From Nodularia sp. NIES-3585 (GTDB lineage: Bacteria > Cyanobacteriota > Cyanobacteriia > Cyanobacteriales > Nostocaceae), in NCBI RefSeq assembly GCF_002218065.1, contig NZ_BDUB01000001.1, positions 3,782,720 to 3,846,719 of the forward strand: a stretch of 64,000 nucleotides of DNA, in the 5' to 3' direction. The notes under the pieces are model-generated. The model had not been told where the DNA came from and did not search any database. It saw only the letters and a program-made list of their open reading frames with translations. Position numbers and translations under genes: made by a program. Numbering within the stretch: the stretch's first letter is position 1; the number at the start of each line of letters is the position of its first letter. Shown piece by piece: positions 18,018 through 28,168 of the stretch.

Positions 18018-20435
18018 ATGGTTGGTTCTAGTTTTTATCTCAAGGTTCAACAGTTTGACCAGCTTTGTTATTTTGAATTGTCCTGGGGGCAAGGGCAACA
18101 GATTGGGGTGACACTGGCTTATGCTGAGGCGCTGAATTTAAAGTACCAGGAATGGCAACGAATTTATTTAGCTTTTTATAATACGGAACTGCGAGGAAGT
18201 GTAGCGGAAATTGGGAGTTTTACTGCACCACCTGTTGATTGGCACGCTCGTTTAGTGGAGGCGGAAGCACAACTTTTATATGAGTTTCATCACTGGTTAC
18301 GTAGTGCAGAGCTATATGAAATTCGAGCCACTATCGCTCAAGCAATTAAAACTGATATATTTCTGATTTGTAATTCTCTAGATTTAGCACGTTTACCTTG
18401 GGAAATATGGGAAATTGGTACGGAATTTGCCCTTGATTCTACTAAGTTTCGGATTGTTCGCACACCTTTAAATCGGCGAGGAATAATTGCTAATGCCAAG
18501 CTAAATAATACTCCCAGGAAGGCAAGAATTTTAGCAATTTTAGGGGATGAATCTAATTTAAATTTTGCCGCAGAAAAGCAGGCTATTCGTTCTTTGCATT
18601 CTGTGGCTGATGTCACTTTTGTGGGTTTGCGATCGCATGAAACTATTACTGAATTAAAAACTAAAATTGTCAAAGCGATCGCTTCTGATTCTGGCTGGGA
18701 TATTTTGTTTTTTGCTGGTCATAGTAATGAAACTAATTTAACTGGTGGTGAATTAGGTATTGCTCCGAATACAGCTTTATTATTAAGTGAGATTGAACCT
18801 GCATTAACTACTGCGAAAGAGAGAGGTTTGCAAGTAGCAATTTTCAATTCTTGTAAGGGTTTAAGTATTGCAAATAAACTCATAGATTTAGGGATTAGTC
18901 AAGTGGCAGTGATGCGAGAACCAATTCATAATCGCGTGGCTGAAGAATTTTTCTTACGATTTGTGGAAGCTTTGGCTGCATACAAGGATGTGCATGAGTC
19001 ATTATTAACAGCTACACAATATATTAAATTAGAAAAGAATTTTACTTATCCTAGTGCTTATTTAATTCCTTCTTTATTCCGACATCCAGAAGCAGATTTA
19101 TTTTGCCTCCAGCCATTTGGCATTAAACAATTATATCAAAAATTAAAACCTACTCGATTAGAAGCGATCGCACTCTTATTCATATTAACCATTAGTTTTT
19201 TCCTCCCCCTACAAAGATGGATATTACAACGCCGGATACTGGTACAGGCTATATATCGTCAACTGACAAATCAAATTACCAGGGTTCCCGATCCCCCCCT
19301 CCTGTTGGTGCAAATTGATGAAAATTCCATTATCAAAGCCAACATCTCTAATCCTAAACCGATGAATCGTCAGTATTTGGCGAGTTTGGTTGATGCGTTA
19401 GTGGCTAATAATGCTAGGGTAATTGGTATTGATTATCTCTTAGATAGACCCCAAGAGCAGGCAGATTCCATCCTCGCGGAATCTATCAAAAAGGCTATCT
19501 CTGCACCCCAGCCGACATGGTTCGTTTTGGCTGCTACTCACAATCTCAAAGGTGAATGGTTACAAGCATTACCTGAAATTGCCAGTTTAGACTGGAGTTT
19601 GCAAGGTGATATTAAAGTTTGGCCTTGGTATATGCGATTGTTTCCGATGGATGATTGGCAATCTCAGCCTTGGCATTTTTCTCATTTATTAACCCTAAGT
19701 TATGAATTACAACAAATTCCCAATTCACCGCAGCCGCAATTAGATAGTCAAACGGATTTTTTGCAACAAATAAATGCTTTTCTCAAGGATGGTAACAAGA
19801 GTCATCAAACAATTTTGTCATCCAAGCGATCGCATCGCCAACCAATTACAACTTTGAGTTATTGGCTACATCAAATGTGGATGCACCCCATTATTGATTT
19901 TTCCATTCCTCCTCAGCAAGTATATCGTTCTATTCCCGCTTGGGAATTACTAGAAAATCCAGTTTTTTCCCCAAATTTACAGCAGCAAATTGTGATGATT
20001 GCGCCGGGAGGATATGACGAAGCCGGAATTAGCAAAGATGGTGAAGATAATTTTTACAGAGATTTACCACCTGCGTTGAAATACTGGCGTAATCGGGAAA
20101 GTTCTCATAATAAAAATCGGGTAATCACAGGAGGTGAAACTCATGCTTACATGGCGCATCATTTACTGACTCGCAGATTAGTTGTGCCAATTCCTGATTC
20201 CTGGGTAATTGCTATGGCTATATTAGTAGGTAAAAGTCTATATTTGTTGCTAGTAAAAAACCAGAAGTCTATATGGCAATTGTTAGTTATACCAACTGTA
20301 ATCACAGGAGTTTACGGACTGGTTAGCTTACAAATTTACATTTATATGTCCATACTGTTGCCTTGGTTTTTAACATCTACAACGGTTTGGTTTTACTTTA
20401 TCCTTCCCCATTTTCAGAGAAATAAAAATGCGTAA
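18018..20435 (+). CDS. CHAT protease domain + CHASE2 membrane sensor protein
   Basis: Protein of 805 residues. The N-terminal, presumably cytoplasmic, part (about 150-360) is a CHAT domain, a caspase-like peptidase fold, with histidine H235 in FFAGHS and cysteine C279 in FNSCKG. A membrane helix (about 380-398, ALLFILTISFFLPL) leads into a CHASE2 extracytoplasmic sensor domain with PDPPLLLVQIDENSI, GIDYLLDRP and the C-terminal segment MIAPGGYDEAG. The C-terminus has further membrane helices (about 722-800). The ligand is unknown. The next gene overlaps it by 8 bases. The layout suggests an external signal controlling a cytoplasmic protease. Confidence 0.9.
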   Translation: MVGSSFYLKVQQFDQLCYFELSWGQGQQIGVTLAYAEALNLKYQEWQRIYLAFYNTELRGSVAEIGSFTAPPVDWHARLVEAEAQLLYEFHHWLRSAELYEIRATIAQAIKTDIFLICNSLDLARLPWEIWEIGTEFALDSTKFRIVRTPLNRRGIIANAKLNNTPRKARILAILGDESNLNFAAEKQAIRSLHSVADVTFVGLRSHETITELKTKIVKAIASDSGWDILFFAGHSNETNLTGGELGIAPNTALLLSEIEPALTTAKERGLQVAIFNSCKGLSIANKLIDLGISQVAVMREPIHNRVAEEFFLRFVEALAAYKDVHESLLTATQYIKLEKNFTYPSAYLIPSLFRHPEADLFCLQPFGIKQLYQKLKPTRLEAIALLFILTISFFLPLQRWILQRRILVQAIYRQLTNQITRVPDPPLLLVQIDENSIIKANISNPKPMNRQYLASLVDALVANNARVIGIDYLLDRPQEQADSILAESIKKAISAPQPTWFVLAATHNLKGEWLQALPEIASLDWSLQGDIKVWPWYMRLFPMDDWQSQPWHFSHLLTLSYELQQIPNSPQPQLDSQTDFLQQINAFLKDGNKSHQTILSSKRSHRQPITTLSYWLHQMWMHPIIDFSIPPQQVYRSIPAWELLENPVFSPNLQQQIVMIAPGGYDEAGISKDGEDNFYRDLPPALKYWRNRESSHNKNRVITGGETHAYMAHHLLTRRLVVPIPDSWVIAMAILVGKSLYLLLVKNQKSIWQLLVIPTVITGVYGLVSLQIYIYMSILLPWFLTSTTVWFYFILPHFQRNKNA

Positions 20436-21117
20436 ACTCATATTGTCTACTTTTGTTTTATCAGCAGTATATTCTACAAGTTTAGCTGTTTTACCTGGGA
20501 AATTCCTACTAGCCGAAGGAACAAGACAAACAACTCTATGGTCTAAAATTTATCGGAGTTTATTTAATAAAAAGGAACCTCCAATAGAACCGCGTAATGG
20601 TGGTTCTCGTCCTGCTAATTTAGTCTGTATGATTTCTCCCGATGCACCACGTGCATATAGAACGGTTTGGAGCGATCGCCCTTTGTTTATTTGGCAAGGT
20701 TACGCTTCTACAATAGCAGTGCGTTCTATGGGTAGCAGTACAGATTTATGGCGTGAATCAGTTGCTAAAACTCAGAATATCACCTACATGGGTGAGCCAC
20801 TAGAATCAGGCAAAGTTTATAAATGGGTAGTTAATAGTAGGCAATTTATCCCCTTTCAAGTAATGGAAAAGCTAGAGCGCGATCGCATCAGTGCCGATTT
20901 GCAAAATATCCAAGAGCAACTCCAAGCCACAGGTGTAAATACCGAAGCGATCGCTATTGCTAAAGCTAATTACTTTGCTGAAAAGAACTTATGGTCTGAT
21001 GTCTTACAACAAGTTTATTCTGTACCCCAACCTTCGGCTGAATTGCAAGCATTTCGTCAAGATATTGTAGATAGTTTATGTGAACCAGTGATAGCCAATA
21101 AGGTATCAGGTAATTAG
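20428..21117 (+). CDS. Exported protein resembling the DUF928 family
   Basis: Protein of 229 residues with an N-terminal signal-peptide-like stretch (LILSTFVLSAVYSTSLAVL). A segment VCMISPDAPRAYRTVWSDRPLFIWQG recalls the conserved core of DUF928 (core WSDRPLFIWQG). The C-terminal part is helical. Function unknown. The 8-base overlap with the CHAT-CHASE2 gene makes co-translation likely, and DUF928 genes commonly accompany CHASE2/CHAT genes in cyanobacteria. The family name is tentative. Confidence 0.65.
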   Translation: MRKLILSTFVLSAVYSTSLAVLPGKFLLAEGTRQTTLWSKIYRSLFNKKEPPIEPRNGGSRPANLVCMISPDAPRAYRTVWSDRPLFIWQGYASTIAVRSMGSSTDLWRESVAKTQNITYMGEPLESGKVYKWVVNSRQFIPFQVMEKLERDRISADLQNIQEQLQATGVNTEAIAIAKANYFAEKNLWSDVLQQVYSVPQPSAELQAFRQDIVDSLCEPVIANKVSGN

Positions 21118-21251
21118 AGAGCAGAGAAATGAGAATGTAGTTTTAGTTTTTGCATAACCCAAGTAAGGCTGAGAACTATAGATATATAGAACGCGAAAAT
21201 GCTTACTAGCGCTTAATTGTAGTCTCAATTAGTAATTAAGGAGCGATAAAA

Positions 21252-21767
21252 ATGCAGAAATTTAACTTAGCCGTAGTAATGATGGTATTAGGCACACTGG
21301 CAATTACACCCAAAGCCGAAGCTAGAAATTTATTCAGAAATCAGCCAAGAATAGCATCTGTAGTCACAGCACAAGTTCCTGATTCTACCGATACAAATGA
21401 TGCTTCAATATACTTGAAAAGGGGTTTTAAGAGATTAGAGGAAAATAATTATCAGGAAGCGATCGCAGATTTTAATCAAGTTATCAAGCTAGAACCTAAT
21501 AATAGTGATGCCTATCTTGGTAGAGGATTGGGAAATTTTAGTTTAGAGAACTATCAAGCAGCTAAGGAGAATTTTGATCAAGCCCTAAAAATTAGTCCTG
21601 ATTTTGCTTATGGGTACTATTTTCGAGGTTTTACCCGCTTCATGTTAGAGGATAAATCAGGCGCGATCGCTGATTTACGTCAAGCATCAACTCTATTTAC
21701 TCAAGAAGGAGAATTAGAATTCGCCCAAAGAGCAGATAGTGTTATTGAGAAGATACAGGAAGGTTAA
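21252..21767 (+). CDS. Exported small TPR protein
   Basis: Protein of 171 residues with a signal peptide (LAVVMMVLGTLAITPKAEA) and about three TPR motifs, for example YQEAIADFNQVIKLEPNNSDAYLG and the repeat after it (YQAAKENFDQALKISPD). It probably acts as an adaptor in the periplasm or at the outer membrane. It has a good ribosome binding site (AAGGAGCG). It follows the DUF928-like gene by about 130 bases and may belong to the same operon. Confidence 0.8.
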   Translation: MQKFNLAVVMMVLGTLAITPKAEARNLFRNQPRIASVVTAQVPDSTDTNDASIYLKRGFKRLEENNYQEAIADFNQVIKLEPNNSDAYLGRGLGNFSLENYQAAKENFDQALKISPDFAYGYYFRGFTRFMLEDKSGAIADLRQASTLFTQEGELEFAQRADSVIEKIQEG

Positions 21768-21940
21768 AGCGATTTGGCTAACACCGGGTTGGTAAATTTG
21801 CTCCATATCCGGTTTTAGCTTCATATCCACATTTTGCATATCGTCTCAACGCTGAGAAATATATATCACTGAGTCAGCCTACAGGAGGATTGATTAATGA
21901 ACTACCGCCGGAAATACCTCAAATTCACCACAATTAGTCT

Positions 21941-22096
21941 TATATAGGAATCCGATTTGATTATTGAAAAAATTTAAGTATATGTAGGGTGTGCTATGGC
22001 TTTAGCCTAACGCACCGTCTTTGTGGGTATTGGTGCCGTACTCTCCTAGATAACACACCCTAAGTGTGTTTCATAAATCAAATATGAGTTTTATAT
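21941..22096. mobile_element. MITE-like element with AGGAATCCGATTTGATT end
   Basis: About 155 non-coding bases beginning TATATAGGAATCCGATTTG and ending in a roughly inverted AAATCAAATATGAGTTTTATA. The interior GTAGGGTGTGCTATGGCTTTAGCCTAACGCACCGTC closes with TAACACACCCTA. The left 90 bases recur almost unchanged at 54812. It sits in the promoter region of the first TPR-CHAT gene. Confidence 0.6.
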
Positions 22097-22224
22097 GTAC
22101 TTTGGTCAGTATTCTAGAGTTAATTAGGAATTGTGAGATGCTGAATTTTGCATATGCTCCTATCGCCTAGAGATATCTGTTATTAAACTTCTTCATCCTA
22201 AAGGAAAACTCTAATTAAACTGTT

Positions 22225-25200
22225 ATGCGTTATCCAAAACTCTATCTAACTGTTGTTACTCTCATTCTTGGCATTTCACAACCTATCCCAAATTTACCTC
22301 CACTATTCCAGCCATCGCAGGTATTGGCACAAACACCAGCAGACCGCAAAGCCGAAGCAGACCGACTGTTCGATCAAGGTATTGAGCAATATCAAACCAG
22401 TCAAGTTGAAGCCGCGTTACAGTCTTGGCAACAGGCACTAATTATCTATCGTGAAATTAAAGACCGCAAAAACGAGGGTAATGCACTGGGCAATCTGGGA
22501 AGTGCTTACAATTCCCTGGGAGACTACACCAAAGCCATTGATTTCCAGCAGCAGAGATTGGCGATCGCCCGTGAAATTAAAGACCGCTTAGGCGAGGGTA
22601 ATGCACTGGGAAATCTGGGAAATGCTTACTATTACCTGGGAAACTACACCAAAGCCATTGATTTCCAGCAGCAGAGATTGGCGATCGCCCGTGAAATTAA
22701 AGACCGCTTAGGCGAGGGTGCTGCACTGGGCAATCTGGGAAGTGCTTACAATTCCCTGGGAGACTACACCAAAGCCATTGATTTCCACTCCTCAAGTTTG
22801 GCGATCGCCCGTGAAATTAAAGACCGCTTAGGCGAGGGTCAATCTCTAGGCAATCTGGGAAATGCTTACTATTACCTGGGAGACTACACCAAAGCCATTG
22901 ATTTCCACTCCTCAAGTTTGGCGATCGCCCGTGAAATTAAAGATCGCTTAGGCGAGGGTCAATCTCTAGGCAATCTGGGAAATGCTTACTATTACCTGGG
23001 AGACTACACCAAAGCCATTGATTTCCACTCCTCAAGTTTGGCCATCGCCCGTGAAATTAAAGACCGCTTAGGCGAGGGTGCTGCACTGGGCAATCTGGGA
23101 GGTGTTTACAATTCCCTGGGAGACTACACCAAAGCCATTGATTTCCAGCAGCAGAGATTGGCGATCGCCCGTGAAATTCAAGACCGCAAAGGCGAGGGTC
23201 AATCTCTGGGCAATCTGGGACTTGCTTACTATTACCTGGGAGACTACACCAAAGCCATTGATTTCTGCTCTTCAAGTTTGGCGATCGCCCGTGAAATTCA
23301 AGACCGCAAAAGCGAGGGTCAATCTCTGGGCAATCTGGGAAATGCTTACGATGCCCTGGGAGACTACACCAAAGCCATTGATTTCCACTCCTCAAGTTTG
23401 GCGATCGCCCGTGAAATTCAAGACCGCAAAGGCGAGGGTGATGCACTAGGCAATCTGGGAATTGTTTACAATTACCTGGGAGACTACACCAAAGCCATTG
23501 ATTTCCACTCCTCAAGTTTGGCCATCGCCCGTGAAATTCAAGACCGCAAAGGCGAGGGTGTTGCACTGGGCAATCTGGGAAGTGCTTACCATTCCCTGGG
23601 AGACTACACCAAAGCCATTGATTTTCACTCCTCAAGATTGGCGATCGCCCGTGAAATCAAAGACCGCAAAGGCGAGGGTGCTGCACTGGGCAATCTAGGA
23701 AATGCTTACCATTCCCTGGGAGACTACACCAAAGCCATTGATTTTCACTCCTCAAGTTTGGCGATCGCCCGTGAAATTAAACACCGCTTAGGCGAGGGTC
23801 AATCTCTAGGCAGTCTGGGAAATGCTTACCATTCCCTGGGAGACTACACTAAAGCCATTGATTTCCACTCATCAGGTTTGGCGCTCGCTCGTGAAATTCA
23901 AGACCGTTCAAGCGAGGGTATATTACTGAATAATTTAGGATTGACCTTATACAGACAGGGAAATATCTCTTTAGCAGAGAGTACCCTACTTGCAGGAATA
24001 AATATTTATGAATCTCTACGAGGTCGAGAATTAAAAGATAGTGAAAAAGTCTCAATTTTTGAAACGCAACGTAACACCTATGCACTTTTACAAAAAGTCC
24101 TGCTTGCCCAAAATCAAACTGATACAGCTTTAGAAATAGCCGAACGCGGACGAGGACGTGCTTTTGTGGAATTACTGGCTTCCCGGTTATCTCCTGATAA
24201 CAAAACACAGTTCCCTACCTCCCCAACAATCGCAGAAATTAAACAAATTGCTAAAGCGCAAAATGCTACCCTGATCCAATATTCAATTACTCCTGATGAT
24301 TTCAAAATTCAGGGTAAATTACAAAATAAAGAATCAGAACTGTATATATGGGTAATCAAACCCACAGGTGAAGTTACTTTCCGCAAAGCTGATCTCAAAC
24401 CTCTATGGCAAAAAGAAAATACAACTCTGGCACAACTGGTGACTACAAGCCGTCAATCCATTGGTGCTAGAGGCCGTGGTATTCTCGTCAAAGAAGATCC
24501 TGATGCAGCCAAAGCAAAACAAAAATTCCGTCGATTGCATGAACTACTAATTGAACCCATTGCCGACCTTCTCCCCAGCAATGAAAATGAACGTGTGATT
24601 TTCGTTCCTCAACGTGAATTATTCCTCGTACCCTTCCCTGCACTACAAGATGAAGAAGGTAAATACTTAATTGAAAAACATACTGTCCTCACTGCACCAT
24701 CAATTCAAGTTTTAGATTTAACTCGTCAGCAAAGAATGGGGAATGGGAAATCGGGAGTTGGGAAAGGGGAAGTTTTGGTGGTTGGTAATCCAACTATGCC
24801 TAAAGTGGTGTTAGAACCAGGAAAACCAGCTCAACAATTATCTAACTTGAAATGGGCAGAAAAGGAAGCCAAAGATATTGCTGCATTGTTTAAAACTCAA
24901 GCTTTAACAGGTAATCAAGCCACTAAAGCTGCGACTGTCCAGCAAATGACCCAAGCCAGAATTATTCATTTAGCCACACATGGATTATTTGATGATGTTC
25001 GGGGTTTGGGAAGTGCGATCGCCTTAGCACCCTCTAGTCAAGATGACGGTTTACTCACTGCTGAAGACATTTTTGACATGAAATTGAATGCAGATTTAGT
25101 TGTTCTCAGTGCTTGCGATACCGGACGCGGAAGGGTGACTGGTGATGGTGTCATCGGTTTATCTCGCTCTTTAATTAGCGCTGGTGTCCCCAGTGTCATT

Positions 25201-25380
25201 GTCTCTTTATGGGCTGTTGATGATAATTCTACTTCTGTATTGATGACTGAGTTCTATCAAAATCTACAACAAAATGTTGATAAAGCTACCGCCTTAAGAA
25301 ATGCCATGCTTAACACTATGAAAACACATCCTGATCCTAAACATTGGGCTGCATTTACCTTAATTGGGGAATCGGAATAG
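22225..25380 (+). CDS. Secreted TPR-repeat protein with C-terminal CHAT protease domain (1)
   Basis: Protein of 1051 residues. A signal peptide ends near ...QVLAQTPAD. Roughly twelve to thirteen 40-residue TPR units (about 70-570) follow, with consensus LGNLGNAYYYLGDYTKAIDF. A C-terminal CHAT domain has H919 (HLATHG) and C964 (LSACDTG), the catalytic dyad of the family, so it looks active. TPRs would bind a partner or substrate. Related TPR-CHAT proteases include HetF of Anabaena and the Csx29 protease of type III-E CRISPR. Those similarities are of domain type only. Neighbours are the S8 protease downstream and the CHAT-CHASE2 operon upstream. Confidence 0.9.
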   Translation: MRYPKLYLTVVTLILGISQPIPNLPPLFQPSQVLAQTPADRKAEADRLFDQGIEQYQTSQVEAALQSWQQALIIYREIKDRKNEGNALGNLGSAYNSLGDYTKAIDFQQQRLAIAREIKDRLGEGNALGNLGNAYYYLGNYTKAIDFQQQRLAIAREIKDRLGEGAALGNLGSAYNSLGDYTKAIDFHSSSLAIAREIKDRLGEGQSLGNLGNAYYYLGDYTKAIDFHSSSLAIAREIKDRLGEGQSLGNLGNAYYYLGDYTKAIDFHSSSLAIAREIKDRLGEGAALGNLGGVYNSLGDYTKAIDFQQQRLAIAREIQDRKGEGQSLGNLGLAYYYLGDYTKAIDFCSSSLAIAREIQDRKSEGQSLGNLGNAYDALGDYTKAIDFHSSSLAIAREIQDRKGEGDALGNLGIVYNYLGDYTKAIDFHSSSLAIAREIQDRKGEGVALGNLGSAYHSLGDYTKAIDFHSSRLAIAREIKDRKGEGAALGNLGNAYHSLGDYTKAIDFHSSSLAIAREIKHRLGEGQSLGSLGNAYHSLGDYTKAIDFHSSGLALAREIQDRSSEGILLNNLGLTLYRQGNISLAESTLLAGINIYESLRGRELKDSEKVSIFETQRNTYALLQKVLLAQNQTDTALEIAERGRGRAFVELLASRLSPDNKTQFPTSPTIAEIKQIAKAQNATLIQYSITPDDFKIQGKLQNKESELYIWVIKPTGEVTFRKADLKPLWQKENTTLAQLVTTSRQSIGARGRGILVKEDPDAAKAKQKFRRLHELLIEPIADLLPSNENERVIFVPQRELFLVPFPALQDEEGKYLIEKHTVLTAPSIQVLDLTRQQRMGNGKSGVGKGEVLVVGNPTMPKVVLEPGKPAQQLSNLKWAEKEAKDIAALFKTQALTGNQATKAATVQQMTQARIIHLATHGLFDDVRGLGSAIALAPSSQDDGLLTAEDIFDMKLNADLVVLSACDTGRGRVTGDGVIGLSRSLISAGVPSVIVSLWAVDDNSTSVLMTEFYQNLQQNVDKATALRNAMLNTMKTHPDPKHWAAFTLIGESE
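22441..23920 (+). repeat. Array of near-identical 120-base coding repeats in TPR-CHAT gene 1
   Basis: About twelve units of exactly 120 bases (40 codons) are nearly identical at the DNA level. Each contains GCGATCGCCCGTGAAAT or a one-base variant. Units alternate between two motif versions, QQQRLAIAREI and HSSSLAIAREI. The low synonymous divergence indicates recent amplification or gene conversion. Confidence 0.9.
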
Positions 25381-25425
25381 AAGCTAAAGAAGCCTGGCAA
25401 TTGGAAATTGCGGCTACACAGACAA

Positions 25426-25443
25426 AACCCGCCTACGCGGGTT
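25426..25443. terminator. AACCCGCCTACGCGGGTT hairpin
   Basis: Short GC-rich palindrome about 45 bases after the TPR-CHAT stop. It is part of a dispersed element (GCGGCTA...ACCCGCC) that recurs at about 60.98 kb, so it may be a mobile repeat serving as a 3' end signal. Confidence 0.5.
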
Positions 25444-25567
25444 AAAAACCTCTCAAACCCTCTTGACTCTGTGTCCTCTGTGCCTCTGTGGTTGGTTTAT
25501 TGGGAGAATTTATTTTTTGGAAGTGCTTAAAATTTTCATCTAATTACAAAAACAAGGAAACATCTCT

Positions 25568-27700
25568 ATGAAACGCATCACAACTTGCATTATCCTGACT
25601 GGTTTTATTTGGTCTGGCTTGAGTGTATTTTCTATGCCAAAACGGATATCTGCAATTGCTCAAGTACAAGAAAACGGTGATTTATTTTATCTGTATAAAG
25701 GAGAACGTATACCGCTAAATCAACGGCAAGATGCGATCGCAGTATCTTTTAAAAATTTACCTCCAACTCGCAGTCTAGCGGTAACCACACCTCTATATCT
25801 GCAACTCCAACAAGATATCCAGCGCAATGTGCGATTAACTACACCAGTTATAGTCAATCCCTTGGGTGAAAACTATGCTGTGGTGACTGTACCACAGTCC
25901 GCGGGAAATCGTGTACAGCAAAGTATTCAGCAGCAACCCTATGTACAAAGTACCTTACCTGTACTGAGTCGCAGCAACGAACAAGATGTGATTGTTTTAC
26001 CTAATGAGATTATCCTCAGCTTTGACCCTAAATTATCAGAAAGCCAAAGAACAGAAATTTTACAGCAAAATAATTTAGAAATTGTGCGGAAATTACGCTT
26101 TCATAGCGATCGCTATCTGGTTAAATCTACAGTTGCATCAGGTGCAGAAGTTCTCGGTATTGCTAACCAACTCACTACGGTTAAAGGTATAAATTCTGTT
26201 GCCCCTAACTTTGTGCAGTCTATCAGTAATAGAAACTTAGAAACGACTGTTCAACAAGTCCAGAGCATGGAACAATGGCAACTGAATAAGAGTATACCCA
26301 AGACCGTTGCCCAAGTGAATAGAGAAACTTCACCTCAAAGCAACTTATTAGGTTTAGCTTGGCATTTGGACAGCACACCCATGCAACAATGTCTACAGCA
26401 GGATATATCTAGTTGGAATGCCTTACAAAGCTGTTTACAAAAACCCAAGGCAACAACTAAATCTGCTATGCCCCGCACAGATATTCGCGTCAAAGAAGCT
26501 TGGAAAAATAGCAACGGCGGACAGGGTGTAGTTGTGGCAGTTTTAGATAGTCTAATTCAGTGGAATCACCCTGATTTAGCAGATAGTTTGTATAAAGTGC
26601 AATCGGCTGATAAATGTCCGGGAGAAGTTCACGGCTGGGATTTTTCTAGTGGTGGTAATAACCCTGACCCCTGTAAAATTGGTGATGCTGATACTCGCAT
26701 CAGTCCCATAGAACTGGCAATTTTAAGGTCACAATTTCAAGACACCTTTAAATTATCCGATGCCAAATTAGTCCAGCAATATCCGCGAGAATTCGTGAAT
26801 TTGAGACGCAGCTCCCCAGACGCGTCACTAGAAGAAATCGCCAATGGTTTACGTTACACAATCCGCACTAGCCGAGTCGGAGGCGAATTTCATGGTACTC
26901 AAGTCAGTGGTACAATCGCAGCGAAACAAAAAAATGGTCAAGGATTAGTCGGTGTAGCACCCAACGCTCAAATTTTACCCGTGCGGGTATTTGGGCTAAA
27001 TGGTAGTTTTAATCCTGTTACTTATATTGAAGCCTTGGGCTATGCAGCTGATCGCGGTGCTGATATCATTAATCTCAGCTTGGGTGCAATGTTGCCTAGT
27101 GAACAAGAAGAACAAGCGATCGCTGACATTCTCAAAGCCTATCCTAAGTTGGTAATTGTCGCCTCCACTGGTAATTCTAACCATGACCGAGCCGCTTACC
27201 CTGCGGCTTATCCGGGAGTCTTGGCTGTGGGAGCAACTAATCTCAATGGTCATCGTGCGCCTTATAGTAATTACGGAGTGGGATTAGATGTAGTTGCACC
27301 AGGAGGCGACTTAGACACACCAGGATTGTTAGGTGGAATCCCCACCACAGGCGGAACTTGGCTAAGTGCTTTTTGGCAAGGAATACCAAATCCTACCTCC
27401 CGTTGGTCTTCTGTAGTTGATCTCAGAGGTAAATATTGGTGGGTACAAGGCACATCATTCTCAGCGCCAGCCGTTTCTGGGGTTGTGGCCTTAATGAAAG
27501 GAGAAGATCGTCAAAGAAGATTGAACCGCGATCGCTTAACTGATATCCTCAAATCTACAGCCAGTTATCAAGGGTTGAGTATCTCCGATGAAGATATCAA
27601 ATCCTACGGTTCACAATCCAGACAAGTTCAACAACACCTCTTTGGTAAAGGACTAGTTAACGCTGATGCAGCAGTGCAGGCTGTGAAAAAAACCCGGTAA
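25568..27700 (+). CDS. Secreted subtilisin-like serine protease (S8 family)
   Basis: Protein of 710 residues with a signal peptide (CIILTGFIWSGLSVF...AIAQ). A long N-terminal region of about 300 residues resembles a propeptide (VIVLPNEIILSFDPKLSE...). The catalytic domain has the full triad: D327 (VAVLDS), H442 (FHGTQVSG) and S630 (GTSFSAPA), with the oxyanion asparagine in STGNSN. An insert with a Cys pair lies between the Asp and His. It is expected to be a periplasmic or extracellular protease, activated by prodomain removal. It lies between the two TPR-CHAT genes. Confidence 0.92.
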   Translation: MKRITTCIILTGFIWSGLSVFSMPKRISAIAQVQENGDLFYLYKGERIPLNQRQDAIAVSFKNLPPTRSLAVTTPLYLQLQQDIQRNVRLTTPVIVNPLGENYAVVTVPQSAGNRVQQSIQQQPYVQSTLPVLSRSNEQDVIVLPNEIILSFDPKLSESQRTEILQQNNLEIVRKLRFHSDRYLVKSTVASGAEVLGIANQLTTVKGINSVAPNFVQSISNRNLETTVQQVQSMEQWQLNKSIPKTVAQVNRETSPQSNLLGLAWHLDSTPMQQCLQQDISSWNALQSCLQKPKATTKSAMPRTDIRVKEAWKNSNGGQGVVVAVLDSLIQWNHPDLADSLYKVQSADKCPGEVHGWDFSSGGNNPDPCKIGDADTRISPIELAILRSQFQDTFKLSDAKLVQQYPREFVNLRRSSPDASLEEIANGLRYTIRTSRVGGEFHGTQVSGTIAAKQKNGQGLVGVAPNAQILPVRVFGLNGSFNPVTYIEALGYAADRGADIINLSLGAMLPSEQEEQAIADILKAYPKLVIVASTGNSNHDRAAYPAAYPGVLAVGATNLNGHRAPYSNYGVGLDVVAPGGDLDTPGLLGGIPTTGGTWLSAFWQGIPNPTSRWSSVVDLRGKYWWVQGTSFSAPAVSGVVALMKGEDRQRRLNRDRLTDILKSTASYQGLSISDEDIKSYGSQSRQVQQHLFGKGLVNADAAVQAVKKTR

Positions 27701-27949
27701 TTAATTCGTAGTTTGTAATTCGTAATCAAGATGTAGGTTGATCTGACTTTTCACCAGATGTGGAAAAGGCGATTTTAACGTTTTCTCAAGCCCTTGTTTT
27801 TTCCTTGGCTATTCTCATTAGTTTTAAGCTATTGATAATAAGCCTGTGTGAAAAGTCACGACTCCTATTTGATTAATATTTGTAAGGGAAGATATATATA
27901 ATAAAGTAAGAATTCCTTACATTATCTGGTAAAAGCTAGGAGGCTTGTC

Positions 27950-28168
27950 ATGCTCGCCAAGTTAACTTCTAAGAATCAACTAACGTTGCCTAAAAGTATT
28001 ACCCGTGAAATCGGAGAAGCTGAGTATTTTGAGGTCAAGGTGGAAGATGGGCAAATTATTCTGACTCCTGTAAAAATTCAGCGAGCGGATGCAGTGCGCG
28101 CGAAGTTGGCAGATTTGGGGCTGAGTGAGCAGGATGTGGCGGATGCAGTGGCTTGGGCGCGTCAGTGA
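27950..28168 (+). CDS. AbrB/MazE-type antitoxin
   Basis: Protein of 72 residues with an AbrB/SpoVT swapped-hairpin N-terminus (AKLTSKNQLTLPKSI...YFEVKVEDGQIILTPV) and a helical C-terminus (ADLGLSEQDVADAVAWAR) that would clamp a toxin. It has a good ribosome binding site (TAGGAGG). Its stop overlaps the ATG of a truncated PIN-type toxin, the usual antitoxin-toxin arrangement, but the toxin is broken, so this is an orphan antitoxin. It may still autoregulate. Confidence 0.85.
   Translation: MLAKLTSKNQLTLPKSITREIGEAEYFEVKVEDGQIILTPVKIQRADAVRAKLADLGLSEQDVADAVAWARQ

Noticed and set aside
23057-23635. Antisense ORF of 192 codons with internal repeats (RSGNQWLWCSLPGN...)
   Set aside because: It is the reverse complement of the 120-base TPR repeats of the CHAT gene, open only because the repeat unit keeps all frames free of stops.
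23078-23698. Plus-strand repetitive ORFs (ETTPKPLISS...) inside the TPR region
   Set aside because: They are out-of-frame readings of the same repeat array, with no start signal.
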